Shown here piece by piece: positions 23,629 to 30,506 of a stretch of DNA of 30,506 nt. A program made the position numbers and the translations under genes. The DNA comes from an uncultured Bacilli bacterium (lineage in GTDB: Bacteria > Bacillota_I > Bacilli_A > RF39 > UBA660): NCBI GenBank assembly GCA_947623975.1, contig CANQHY010000003.1:1-30506 (forward strand), read 5' to 3'. Numbering within the stretch: position 1 is the stretch's first letter; each line of letters starts with the position of its first letter. The notes below the pieces were generated by a model. It was given only the letters and a program-made list of their open reading frames with translations. It did no database searches and was not told the DNA's origin.

Positions 23629-24663
23629 TTATCCTAAATATTCAATTATCACAGTTAAAAGTGGATTAACTATATAAGAATAAGATGATAGATAATCAAT
23701 ACTTGGAGAATTTAAATAAATACTTCTTTGTGACATATTAACTATTTCTAGCTTTTCAGTATTTTCATCAGCAACAACAAACATCCCCTGTCCTACAAGT
23801 TGCACAACTTTGTCGTCGTAACTCCAATTACTAGAACCAGCATACACAATATCTTCCCCAACTTTTTTCACGCCAATTGCAACTATATCTTGGTCAGTTG
23901 TATAATTATCATCTTTTTTTATATATGCATTTACTATAAACACTACCTTATAAACTCCTGCTTTATTAAAGGTTATTGTATTATCTGATGTATTAAGTTC
24001 ATATTGTCCAGAATTATCGCTCTCTTCACGCGTTATCGGTAACCTTTCTAAGACGCCAACACGATATCCTTCATTAGGTATTCCACTATTATAAGTTATA
24101 AAATAAGCTGTACTTATTAAAAGAGGTGGGCCACTAGGCCCAGTTGGCCCGATTGGTCCAGCATCACCTTTAGGTCCAGTCGGTCCAATATCTCCTTTTT
24201 CCCCTTGCGGCCCTCTAATTCTTCCAACATTCTTCCAATTGTCAAAAGACCAAACATATAGATTATCACCAACTAAATAAGAGTCTCCACTATTACCATT
24301 TGGATGTTCTCTTACTAAGTCTTCTTCAGTGTCATAGGAACCTAGTATCGTTACACTTGTGCCATCTTTTCCCTTAGGACCTATTGGTCCAACTGGACCA
24401 GTTGGACCTACTTTTCCATCACGACCATCTCTACCCCTAGGTATTGCAAAATCAAAAACATGATTTATTCCATTCTTATGATCTATTATGGCAACATCAC
24501 TATCACTATCGACAACATTTATATTCCCCACAGCTATAGTTTCGGCTATTCCAGGTTCTCCATCTCTTCCCCTAGGTCCAGTTGCACCCTCAGCATATAT
24601 AAACAAAGGCGGACATAACGGCTTACAGCAAAAAGATTTATTACTATTACATTTATCGCTCAC
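23629..24663 (-). CDS. Collagen-like spore-surface protein with interrupted triplet region
   Basis: The 344-residue protein begins with GTG (AGGAGG seven bases upstream). The N-terminal Cys-rich leader ends CCKPLCPPLFIYAEGATGP. Gly-X-Y triplets occur at about 26-38, 77-101 and 151-180, split by a VIDHKNGINHVFDFAIPRG connector and a compact module (TVTILGSYDTEEDL to LYVWSFDNWKNVG pattern at about 102-148) known from other collagen-like and phage-fibre proteins. The C-terminal 165 residues look like a beta-sandwich trimerisation domain (NTITFNKAGVYKVVFIVNAY). A consensus sigma-K promoter precedes it. It is probably an exosporium or coat-surface filament, expressed in the mother cell. Confidence 0.86.
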   Translation of the reverse strand: MSDKCNSNKSFCCKPLCPPLFIYAEGATGPRGRDGEPGIAETIAVGNINVVDSDSDVAIIDHKNGINHVFDFAIPRGRDGRDGKVGPTGPVGPIGPKGKDGTSVTILGSYDTEEDLVREHPNGNSGDSYLVGDNLYVWSFDNWKNVGRIRGPQGEKGDIGPTGPKGDAGPIGPTGPSGPPLLISTAYFITYNSGIPNEGYRVGVLERLPITREESDNSGQYELNTSDNTITFNKAGVYKVVFIVNAYIKKDDNYTTDQDIVAIGVKKVGEDIVYAGSSNWSYDDKVVQLVGQGMFVVADENTEKLEIVNMSQRSIYLNSPSIDYLSSYSYIVNPLLTVIIEYLG

Positions 24664-24685
24664 TTAATAACCTCCTTTTCTATAT

Positions 24686-24712
24686 TAATCTATGAAAATA
24701 TTTAAAAAATGT
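24686..24712 (-). promoter_or_regulatory. Consensus sigma-K promoter of the collagen-like gene
   Basis: On the minus strand AC (24711-24712), exactly 16 bases, then CATAGATTA (24686-24694) fit the B. subtilis sigma-K pattern AC-N16-CATAnnnTA without mismatch. It is 23 bases before the GTG start and just past the gatB terminator. Confidence 0.72.
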
Positions 24713-24741
24713 ATATGCAAAAATCTTAATAATGACACCAC

Positions 24742-24770
24742 AAAAAAGCAAAGAACTAAAAGTCCTTTGC
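24742..24770 (-). terminator. Rho-independent terminator after gatB
   Basis: On the minus strand GCAAAGGAC pairs with GTTCTTTGC (one G-U) around a 5-base loop, followed by six T (24742-24747). Confidence 0.85.
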
Positions 24771-24797
24771 ATTGTTAAACAAAACATAACATTTCCT

Positions 24798-26213
24798 TTA
24801 TTTTTTTAATAAATCGATTAGTTTTTGATTTACGAGTGAAGGATTAGCATTGCCTTTAGTTTCCTTCATTATTTGTCCCATCAAAAACTTAATAGCTCTT
24901 TCTTGTCCATTTTTATAATCATTTACGCTTTGCTCATTATTTTCTATTACACTTTTAATAATAGAAACTAATTCTTCTTCACCCATCTCTTTAACACCAT
25001 TTTTATCTAGTATTTCTTCAATTGATAAATCTTCTTCCATTATTTGTTCTAATATTTGTTTAAATATTTTACTATTTATTCTACCACTATCTAAAAAATT
25101 TACTACTGTCTTAAATTTTTCATCAGTAAGCTTTGTCTTTTCGATTGTTAGCTCATATTTATTTAAATATGCTGCTATATCTCCTAACAATAAGTTGCTT
25201 GCTATTACAAGGTTTATGTTTTGACCTGTGAATTTATTTAGATAATCTGATATACTTCTATTTTGAATTATTTTTTCAACATTTATTTCACTTATACCAT
25301 TTTCTAAATAAATTTCTCTTCGTCTATTAGCTAGCATCGGTAAATTATTTTTTACCTCTTCGATATATTCATCACTAAGTTCTATAAAAGGAATATCAGG
25401 TTCAGGGAAATAGCGATAATCATTTCCTGTTTCTTTAACTCTCATAAGAATTGTCGAATTTGTTTTATCGTCAAATCTTCTTGTTTCCTCTTTTAAAATA
25501 TTACCTTTTTCTAAAAGCGCTATCTGTCTTTCTTCTTCATATTTTATAGCAAGTCCAACATTACTTATCGAACCAATATTTTTAATTTCGACTTTTGTTC
25601 CCAATTTTTCTGTCTTACTAACTGATACGTTACAATCACAACGCATACTACCTTCTTCAATTTTACAATCAGAAACATCAGCATAAAGAAGCAATTCTCT
25701 TAACCTTTCAAGATATGCCATAGCCTCTTTATCACTATTCATATCGGCTTCAGTAACTATTTCAACAAGAGGTACTCCTGCTCTATTAAAATCAAGTAAA
25801 GATTTATTCTTTGTGTGGACAATCTTACAAGTATCCTCCTCGATATGAATATCATAGATTCTTATTTTTTTCTCTACTCCATCTACATTAATTTCAACAT
25901 ATCCATTTGTACCAATAGGTGTCCTATTTTGAGTTATTTGGTAATTTTTAGGATTATCTGGATAAAAATAATTTTTTCTATCAAAATGCATCTTTTTTGT
26001 TATAGTACAATTTAATACTAAGGCTGCTCTTAAAGCAAGACGAATCACCTCTTTATTTATTGTCGGTAAAACGCCCGGATAACCTAAATCAATGACATTC
26101 GTACAAGTATTAGCCATTTTTCCATAATTATTTGCACTATTAGAAAATATCTTACTCTTGGTTTTTAATTCGGCGTGAACTTCTATTCCAATTGTCGTTT
26201 TATAATTATTCAT
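24798..26213 (-). CDS. gatB: Aspartyl/glutamyl-tRNA(Asn/Gln) amidotransferase subunit B
   Basis: GatB is the tRNA-binding kinase subunit of the GatCAB amidotransferase, which converts Glu-tRNA(Gln) and Asp-tRNA(Asn) to the amidated forms. The 471-residue protein has TTIGIEVHAELKTKSKIFSN at the N-terminus, FDRKNYFYPDNPKNYQI, DFNRAGVPLVEIVTE, EIKNIGSISNV and the YqeY-like C-terminal helical domain ending LVNQKLIDLLKK. Length is normal. It overlaps gatA by eight bases (ATGAATAA) and has GGGGG upstream. Confidence 0.97.
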   Translation of the reverse strand: MNNYKTTIGIEVHAELKTKSKIFSNSANNYGKMANTCTNVIDLGYPGVLPTINKEVIRLALRAALVLNCTITKKMHFDRKNYFYPDNPKNYQITQNRTPIGTNGYVEINVDGVEKKIRIYDIHIEEDTCKIVHTKNKSLLDFNRAGVPLVEIVTEADMNSDKEAMAYLERLRELLLYADVSDCKIEEGSMRCDCNVSVSKTEKLGTKVEIKNIGSISNVGLAIKYEEERQIALLEKGNILKEETRRFDDKTNSTILMRVKETGNDYRYFPEPDIPFIELSDEYIEEVKNNLPMLANRRREIYLENGISEINVEKIIQNRSISDYLNKFTGQNINLVIASNLLLGDIAAYLNKYELTIEKTKLTDEKFKTVVNFLDSGRINSKIFKQILEQIMEEDLSIEEILDKNGVKEMGEEELVSIIKSVIENNEQSVNDYKNGQERAIKFLMGQIMKETKGNANPSLVNQKLIDLLKK

Positions 26214-27666
26214 CTATTTTTCCCCCTTTTGGGTCAAGGTCTAAGTTAAGTTTTTTTTCTATAAATGATGCTAACTGATATATTTTGGCTTCATCAAAAG
26301 AATCTCCTATTATTTGTAATCCAATCGGTAAATTTTCATGGTTAAAACCAATAGGAATGCTAAGGGCTGGTAGACCGGCCATATTAACAGGGTTTACTAG
26401 TACATCATCTAGGAAAGTTTTTGATGGATCAGTAAATTCATCTGTTAGATTATAAGCAACAGTAGTTGTAGTTGGTCCTATAATAAGATCATATTTTTTA
26501 AATTTTTCCTTGAAACTTTTTCGCATATCATCTCTTATTTTCATAGCTTTGTCATAGTATATTTTAGCGTTTTCACCGCTTAAAATGAAAGAGCCAACCA
26601 TAATTCTTCTTTTTACCTCATCACCAAAACCTAATTGTCGTGTCTTTAAATAAAGTTCTTCCAAGTCTTGAGGATTTTCATAAGAATAGCCATAACGAAT
26701 TCCGTCAAAACGAGCCAAATTACTGCTTGCTTCACCCATTGCTATTATTTGATATAATGTAACGGCATTTTCTATATAATCGATATCTATATAGTCAATA
26801 GTAGCACCACTTTTTTTAAGCAAATCAACAATTCCATTAAATTTATCTAATATTTCTTTTTCCACAATGTCTGTGACAAAATAATTTGGTACTGCAATCT
26901 TCATATTTTTGATATTTTTACCTATTAACGCTGTAAAGTCTTCTTTTTCTCTTCTAGCACTTGTCAAATCTTTTTCATCTTTTCCACATAATATGTTTAA
27001 AAGTTCGGCATTTTCGTAAACATTTCTCGTCATTGGACCAATTTGATCAAGGCTAGAGGCAAAAGCTACCAAACCAAATCTAGAAATTCTACCGTAAGAT
27101 GGTTTCATTCCAACTATCCCACAATGGCTAGATGGTTGTCTAATTGAGCCTCCTGTATCACTTCCAAGCGCAAAAGGAACTAATCTTTTAGAAACAGCTA
27201 CAGCAGAACCACCAGAAGAACCACCAGCTATCTTTTCTTCATTCCAAGGATTTTTAGGTGGACCAAAGAAACTAGTTTTACTAGCTGATCCCATAGCAAA
27301 TTCGTCCATATTAGTTTTGCCAATTATAATCATGTTTTTTTCTTTTATTTTTTCCACAACAGTAGCATCGTACAATGGAATAAAATTTTCAAGTATTCGT
27401 GAAGCACATGTAGTCCTTAATCCTTTAGTACAAATGTTGTCCTTTATTGCAATAGGTAGTCCAAATAATAAATTATCAACCTCTTTATCTTCTAATTCCT
27501 TAGCTTTTTTTAGAGCTTCTTCCTTATTTAAAGTAATAAAAGCATTTAAGTTTTCATTTTCTTCAATATTAGCAAAAGCTTCGTTTACTAAATCGATAGG
27601 TTTTATCTTTTTCTCTTTTAACAATTTATTGATCTCTTTTAAACTAAGAGTTAAATATTTACTCAT
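26206..27666 (-). CDS. gatA: Aspartyl/glutamyl-tRNA(Asn/Gln) amidotransferase subunit A
   Basis: GatA is the amidase that releases ammonia from glutamine. The 486-residue protein carries the Ser-cisSer-Lys triad motifs: LPIAIKDNICTKG with the Lys, GGSSGGSAVAV with the cis-Ser and GSDTGGSIRQP with the nucleophile, plus TNMDEFAMGSA. Length and order are as in the family. It overlaps gatC by eight bases (ATGAGTAA) and gatB by eight, so the three subunits are translationally coupled. Confidence 0.97.
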   Translation of the reverse strand: MSKYLTLSLKEINKLLKEKKIKPIDLVNEAFANIEENENLNAFITLNKEEALKKAKELEDKEVDNLLFGLPIAIKDNICTKGLRTTCASRILENFIPLYDATVVEKIKEKNMIIIGKTNMDEFAMGSASKTSFFGPPKNPWNEEKIAGGSSGGSAVAVSKRLVPFALGSDTGGSIRQPSSHCGIVGMKPSYGRISRFGLVAFASSLDQIGPMTRNVYENAELLNILCGKDEKDLTSARREKEDFTALIGKNIKNMKIAVPNYFVTDIVEKEILDKFNGIVDLLKKSGATIDYIDIDYIENAVTLYQIIAMGEASSNLARFDGIRYGYSYENPQDLEELYLKTRQLGFGDEVKRRIMVGSFILSGENAKIYYDKAMKIRDDMRKSFKEKFKKYDLIIGPTTTTVAYNLTDEFTDPSKTFLDDVLVNPVNMAGLPALSIPIGFNHENLPIGLQIIGDSFDEAKIYQLASFIEKKLNLDLDPKGGKIDE

Positions 27667-27952
27667 TTATCATCACCGGAACTTCCACAAAATTTCCATT
27701 TGAACGAGGAACGTTTTTCATAGCATCCCTATAATCTAACATATCACCAATATCATCATTTCTTAATTCACTATTAAAGTCTACTGGTGTTATTAGCATA
27801 TCATCATCTTTAGTTTTTATATTTTTTATTTTATCAATATCACTTATAAGCTTTTTCAATTCAACTTGATACTTGGCTATGTCTTGTTCATCTAAACCTA
27901 TCCTTGCAAGTTTTGCAACATGTTCTACCTCTTCACGTGATAACTTATCCAT
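27659..27952 (-). CDS. gatC: Aspartyl/glutamyl-tRNA(Asn/Gln) amidotransferase subunit C
   Basis: This 97-residue small subunit starts MDKLSREEVEHVAKLARIGL and ends with the conserved MKNVPRSNGNFVEVPVMI. It wraps around GatA and stabilises the complex. ATG 27952 is chosen because GAGGAG lies four bases upstream and the family starts here; the frame to 27973 would include that site. It is first in the gatCAB operon. Confidence 0.95.
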   Translation of the reverse strand: MDKLSREEVEHVAKLARIGLDEQDIAKYQVELKKLISDIDKIKNIKTKDDDMLITPVDFNSELRNDDIGDMLDYRDAMKNVPRSNGNFVEVPVMINE

Positions 27953-28005
27953 AATTCTCCTCATTTCCTTCAAATATTATTTATTCTAACATTCTAGTTT
28001 TTAAT

Positions 28006-28035
28006 ATTAAAACATCTACCTTATATAAATGTCAA
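28006..28035 (-). promoter_or_regulatory. Promoter of gatCAB
   Basis: On the minus strand a perfect TTGACA (28030-28035), an 18-base spacer and TTTAAT (28006-28011). The leader to gatC is about 45 bases. Confidence 0.7.
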
Positions 28036-28205
28036 TATATTACAAACGTCTAATTTATACTTAATTATGTCGAATTAAATACAATTTATTATTTTAAATT
28101 CTTTTTTTAGCATTACTACAACAAATTAAATAACTTTAACATTATTCTTATCTTCTATACCATTTTACAATAAACACCTATAAGTCACAAGTAATTATTT
28201 AAGTA

Positions 28206-28610
28206 CTATTTAATACAAAAATTTCTTATTTTTTTTAATTCTTTTATAGTGAAATTTTTCTTTCCGACTTTATTTTCCCAAAATTGTCTCAAGCTATCAT
28301 CGTCAATAAACAATTGTCCATCGACCATATGATTTTTTCTCCCTGTCAATAAAAGTTTTCCACATCCCTGTTGATTTTTTATTTTATTAATAGAAAAAAT
28401 AGAATTTATATTATCAATATCAACGTAATTATCATTTATTTTTAAGAGAAAAGCATCTTTTTTATATAATTCATCACTGGTTATAACCTTCCCTTTAATG
28501 ATAGGCGTAGTTCTACAATCAACGACAGTGGTAAGTGTATAATTAGAATCGAATTCCCTATGAAATTTTCTTATGTTTGCTAAATAAACATCCTTAATAT
28601 TTACCTTCAT
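28206..28610 (-). CDS. Unknown basic cytoplasmic protein
   Basis: This 134-residue protein has no recognised family. It begins MKVNIKDVYLANIRKFHREF and contains VVDCRTTPIIKGKVITSDEL, KNQQGCGKLLLTGRKNHMVD and a Lys-rich C-terminus (KKNFTIKELKKIRNFCIK). There is no signal peptide or membrane segment. ATG 28610 is favoured by AAGGA about nine bases upstream; ATG 28628 would add six residues. It stands alone between gatCAB and the divergent lemA remnant, with about 250 bases of AT-rich spacer on its downstream side. Confidence 0.58.
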   Translation of the reverse strand: MKVNIKDVYLANIRKFHREFDSNYTLTTVVDCRTTPIIKGKVITSDELYKKDAFLLKINDNYVDIDNINSIFSINKIKNQQGCGKLLLTGRKNHMVDGQLFIDDDSLRQFWENKVGKKNFTIKELKKIRNFCIK

Positions 28611-28691
28611 CACGCCATTTCCTTTCATACTTGCTTATTATAAAATAAAAAATAGTATTTTACAAAAAAAATTATAAATTTTTGCAACAAA

Positions 28692-28721
28692 AAAAAGCTA
28701 TTAACTGCTAAATAGCTTTTT
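28692..28721. repeat. Terminator-like hairpin between divergent genes
   Basis: AAAAAGCTATT and AATAGCTTTTT form an 11-bp stem with an 8-base loop and a T or A run at each end, so it could stop transcription on both strands. No gene runs into it from either side; it may insulate the two divergent promoters or belong to a lost gene. Confidence 0.6.
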
Positions 28722-28841
28722 CCTACTTCACCTGCATCCCGCTAGGCATTATAATTATGTGCAACAAATATATTTTTTATTCCAAATTTTAGATTTTTTT
28801 CATCTTGCTGTATACTAAATTAAAATAAAGGAGTGATTATT

Positions 28842-29198
28842 GTGGGACTATACATAATTATAGTAATTGTTGTTATTATTTTACTTGCATTATTTCTTAC
28901 GTATAATAGTTTTATGAAATTAAATAACAAAGTCAAAAAAGCTTTTTCAACAATGGATGTTTATTTGAAAAAAAGAGGGGATTTAATTTCAAACATTGTT
29001 GATACAGTAAAAAGATATGTTGAGTGTGAAAAAAACACTTTGAAAGAAATCGTAGACTTACGAAATGTCTCCTATGATAAAATGTCAGATAACGAAAAGC
29101 CTTTCTTTACAGGATTATTCAAAAATTCAAATGAGGTTATTTCTTCAAATCTATACAATAGTTTCTACACTACTATGAATAAAATATTATCCATGTAA
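28842..29198 (+). CDS. lemA: Truncated LemA-family protein
   Basis: The 118-residue product has an N-terminal membrane segment (GLYIIIVIVVIILLALFLTY) and the first half of a LemA domain: YNSFMKLNNKVKKAFSTMDV, LKKRGDLISNIVDTVKRYVE and TLKEIVDLRNVSYDKM. Normal LemA proteins have about 185 residues; the second half, with the conserved EAYPDLKA and YN-x-F blocks, is missing and replaced by a short unrelated tail. GTG 28842 has AAGGAG eight bases upstream. It is followed by a broken DUF2207 gene, its usual partner, so it is probably non-functional or at least shortened. Confidence 0.72.
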   Translation: MGLYIIIVIVVIILLALFLTYNSFMKLNNKVKKAFSTMDVYLKKRGDLISNIVDTVKRYVECEKNTLKEIVDLRNVSYDKMSDNEKPFFTGLFKNSNEVISSNLYNSFYTTMNKILSM

Positions 29199-29205
29199 AT
29201 AATAA

Positions 29206-29954
29206 AAGAATAAAAATAAAACATTTGAAAAAAATACATTTAACAAATCAATCATAATAATTTTATTAATGATTATTTCGGTAGTAACTACTATTGCAAT
29301 TCCTACAATTGAATGTACAGGAATTAAAGAATTAGTATTGGTATTATTTGTTTGTATTTTCTATATACCTTTTTTGCCATAGGAACATTTGCTAAAATTC
29401 CTTTGATATTTAGAATAATTTTTTTAGGATTTACAACAATTCATTCATTTTTATTTTTCATGTCATTTCTGATTACAAGTACAATTATAAATGAGCCATT
29501 ATATTTATTAGAAGTCATAGTAGGAATAGCGTGTTTAATAGGAATAATAATTTGCCTTAAACTTATGCCTAAAAGAACAAGATATGGAAATGAAATTTTA
29601 AGAAAAATAAAAGGCTTTAGAAACTTTCTTAAAACTGTTGAAAAGGATAGATTAGAAGCTATGGTTATGCAAGATCCTAGTTATTTCTACGATATTTTGC
29701 CTTATACTTATGTATTGGGTGTATCAAATAAATGGATTAAAAAGTTTGAAACCATTTCCTTACAAGCACCATCTTGGTATGATAGTCCTAATGTATTTGA
29801 TATAACAACATTCAAATTATTTATGAATAAGACTATGAAATCAGCAGGAAATGCTATGTCAACTAGTCTATCTAGCAGTTCATCTAGTGGTGGATTTTCT
29901 GGTGGTGGATCTTCTGGAGGTGGCTCCGGTGGCGGTGGTGGTGGCTCCTGGTAA
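29206..29954 (+). pseudogene. DUF2207-type membrane protein remnant, N-terminal domain lost and frameshifted
   Basis: The C-terminal part reads PKRTRYGNEILRKIKGFRNF, MQDPSYFYDILPYTYVLGVS, APSWYDSPNVF and a Ser tract leading to a GGGSGGGGGGSW tail, all typical of DUF2207 proteins. The usual extracellular DUF2207 domain of a few hundred residues is absent. An upstream segment with a membrane helix (SIIIILLMIISVVTTIAIP) is open from 29206 and stops at 29380-29382; adding one T to the run of six at 29370-29375 would join both into one frame. There is no start codon in the first part. Function is unknown even for intact members; they often pair with LemA. Confidence 0.72.
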
Positions 29955-29966
29955 GCCAAAATAATT

Positions 29967-30008
29967 AAAAAGACAATTTTAGACTATATTTCATAATTGT
30001 CTTTTTTT
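29967..30008 (+). terminator. Rho-independent terminator after the DUF2207 remnant
   Basis: AAAAAGACAATT (29967-29978) pairs with AATTGTCTTTTT (29995-30006), followed by more T. It isolates the remnant from the next gene. Confidence 0.85.
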
Positions 30009-30053
30009 GTTCACATTTTTTTACAATCAATAGTTATTTTAAATTTTTATTTA

Positions 30054-30082
30054 TTGTTAATTATCCTTCAATATTGTATATT
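30054..30082 (+). promoter_or_regulatory. Promoter of the diaminopentanoate dehydrogenase-like gene
   Basis: TTGTTA (30054-30059), a 17-base spacer and TATATT (30077-30082), about 24 bases before the ATG. Confidence 0.65.
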
Positions 30083-30106
30083 TAATATGATAAAAGGAGA
30101 AAAAAT

Positions 30107-30506
30107 ATGGATAGAAAAATTAAAGTAGTACAATATGGCGTTGGTAAAATGTCAGTGTATACTATGCGATATGCAATTGAAAAGGGATGTGAAATAGTAG
30201 GAGCAGTCGATATTAATCCCGAATTAATAGGTAAAGATATTTCGACGGTATTAGGAGGAAATCCTACAGGAGTACTAATTACTTCTACAACAGAAGCTGA
30301 AAATATGCTTAAAGAGGTTAAACCTGATATCTGTATTGTTACGACAATGAGTTTATTTAACGATGTTTATAGTTCTTTGGAACTTTGTGCGAAATTGGGA
30401 ATAAATGCTATTACAACTTGTGAAGAAGCTTTCTTTCCAATCAATTCAAATCCTGTGTCAACCAAAGCAATAGATACTATAGCAAAAGAGACAGGGTGCA
30501 CTATAA
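30107..30506 (+). CDS. ord: 2,4-diaminopentanoate dehydrogenase-like protein, 3' end cut by window edge
   Basis: The visible 133 codons begin MDRKIKVVQYGVGKMSVYTM, a Rossmann-type nucleotide site (QYGVGKM), followed by GCEIVGAVDINPELIGKDIS, DICIVTTMSLFNDVYSSLEL and GINAITTCEEAFFP. This matches the NAD(P)H-dependent amine dehydrogenase family of dihydrodipicolinate-reductase type, best known as 2,4-diaminopentanoate dehydrogenase of ornithine fermentation. AAAAGGAG lies about seven bases upstream. None of the other ornithine pathway genes (ortA/B, oraS/E) is visible, since the window ends here, so the substrate is uncertain. Confidence 0.75.
   Translation, partial: MDRKIKVVQYGVGKMSVYTMRYAIEKGCEIVGAVDINPELIGKDISTVLGGNPTGVLITSTTEAENMLKEVKPDICIVTTMSLFNDVYSSLELCAKLGINAITTCEEAFFPINSNPVSTKAIDTIAKETGCTI

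Noticed and set aside
29708..29959. Minus-strand ORF with a PPPPEPPPEDPP start
   Set aside because: It mirrors the glycine/serine-rich tail of the DUF2207 remnant and has no independent support.

Overview
This window looks like a piece of chromosome from a low-GC, endospore-forming member of the Bacillota, probably an uncultured Bacilli-type lineage. The grounds are strong AT bias, the standard code (TGA used as a stop), good AGGAGG ribosome binding sites, and sporulation genes (spoVIF, an alpha/beta-type small acid-soluble spore protein, and collagen-like spore-surface proteins). The taxonomic placement is inference. No tRNA, rRNA, CRISPR array or complete mobile element was found.

Layout, left to right. 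At the left edge is a partial dinD (minus strand), then a 360-base gap with a perfect 22-bp palindrome. Next, all on the minus strand, are spoVIF, a small coiled-coil gene, der and an unknown gene. From 3.6 to 8.4 kb lies a surface-fibre operon: four camelysin/TasA-like secreted proteins, an unusually long SipW-type signal peptidase and a DUF5305 membrane protein. From 8.5 to 11.3 kb come ysxC, nrnA and ackA, followed by an SASP gene with a forespore-type promoter. From 11.7 to 15.7 kb an ltaS-unknown-thiI operon reads leftward from a strong promoter. From 15.7 to 20.2 kb there is a lone type IV pilin-like gene with a possible leader ORF, and an operon encoding an anchored unknown protein, a periplasmic-sensor GGDEF protein with an altered signature, and a YihY-type membrane protein.

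The stretch from 20.2 to 21.6 kb is a decay zone: a broken plus-strand gene of unknown function, a broken P-loop kinase/ATPase gene on the minus strand, an orphan ORF and a sequence resembling an IS3-family end. From 21.6 to 24.7 kb is a spore-surface island: two collagen-like proteins preceded by mother-cell (sigma-K type) promoter sequences, plus a GT2-TPR glycosyltransferase that could glycosylate them. The gatCAB operon and an unknown gene follow. The plus-strand right end has a truncated lemA, a frameshifted DUF2207 remnant, and the start of a 2,4-diaminopentanoate dehydrogenase-like gene.

The two most interesting units are the four-paralogue TasA/SipW/DUF5305 operon, whose fibre proteins share a conserved cysteine pair, and the collagen/glycosyltransferase island, whose first gene has a textbook sigma-K promoter and whose two collagen proteins share an N-terminal motif.
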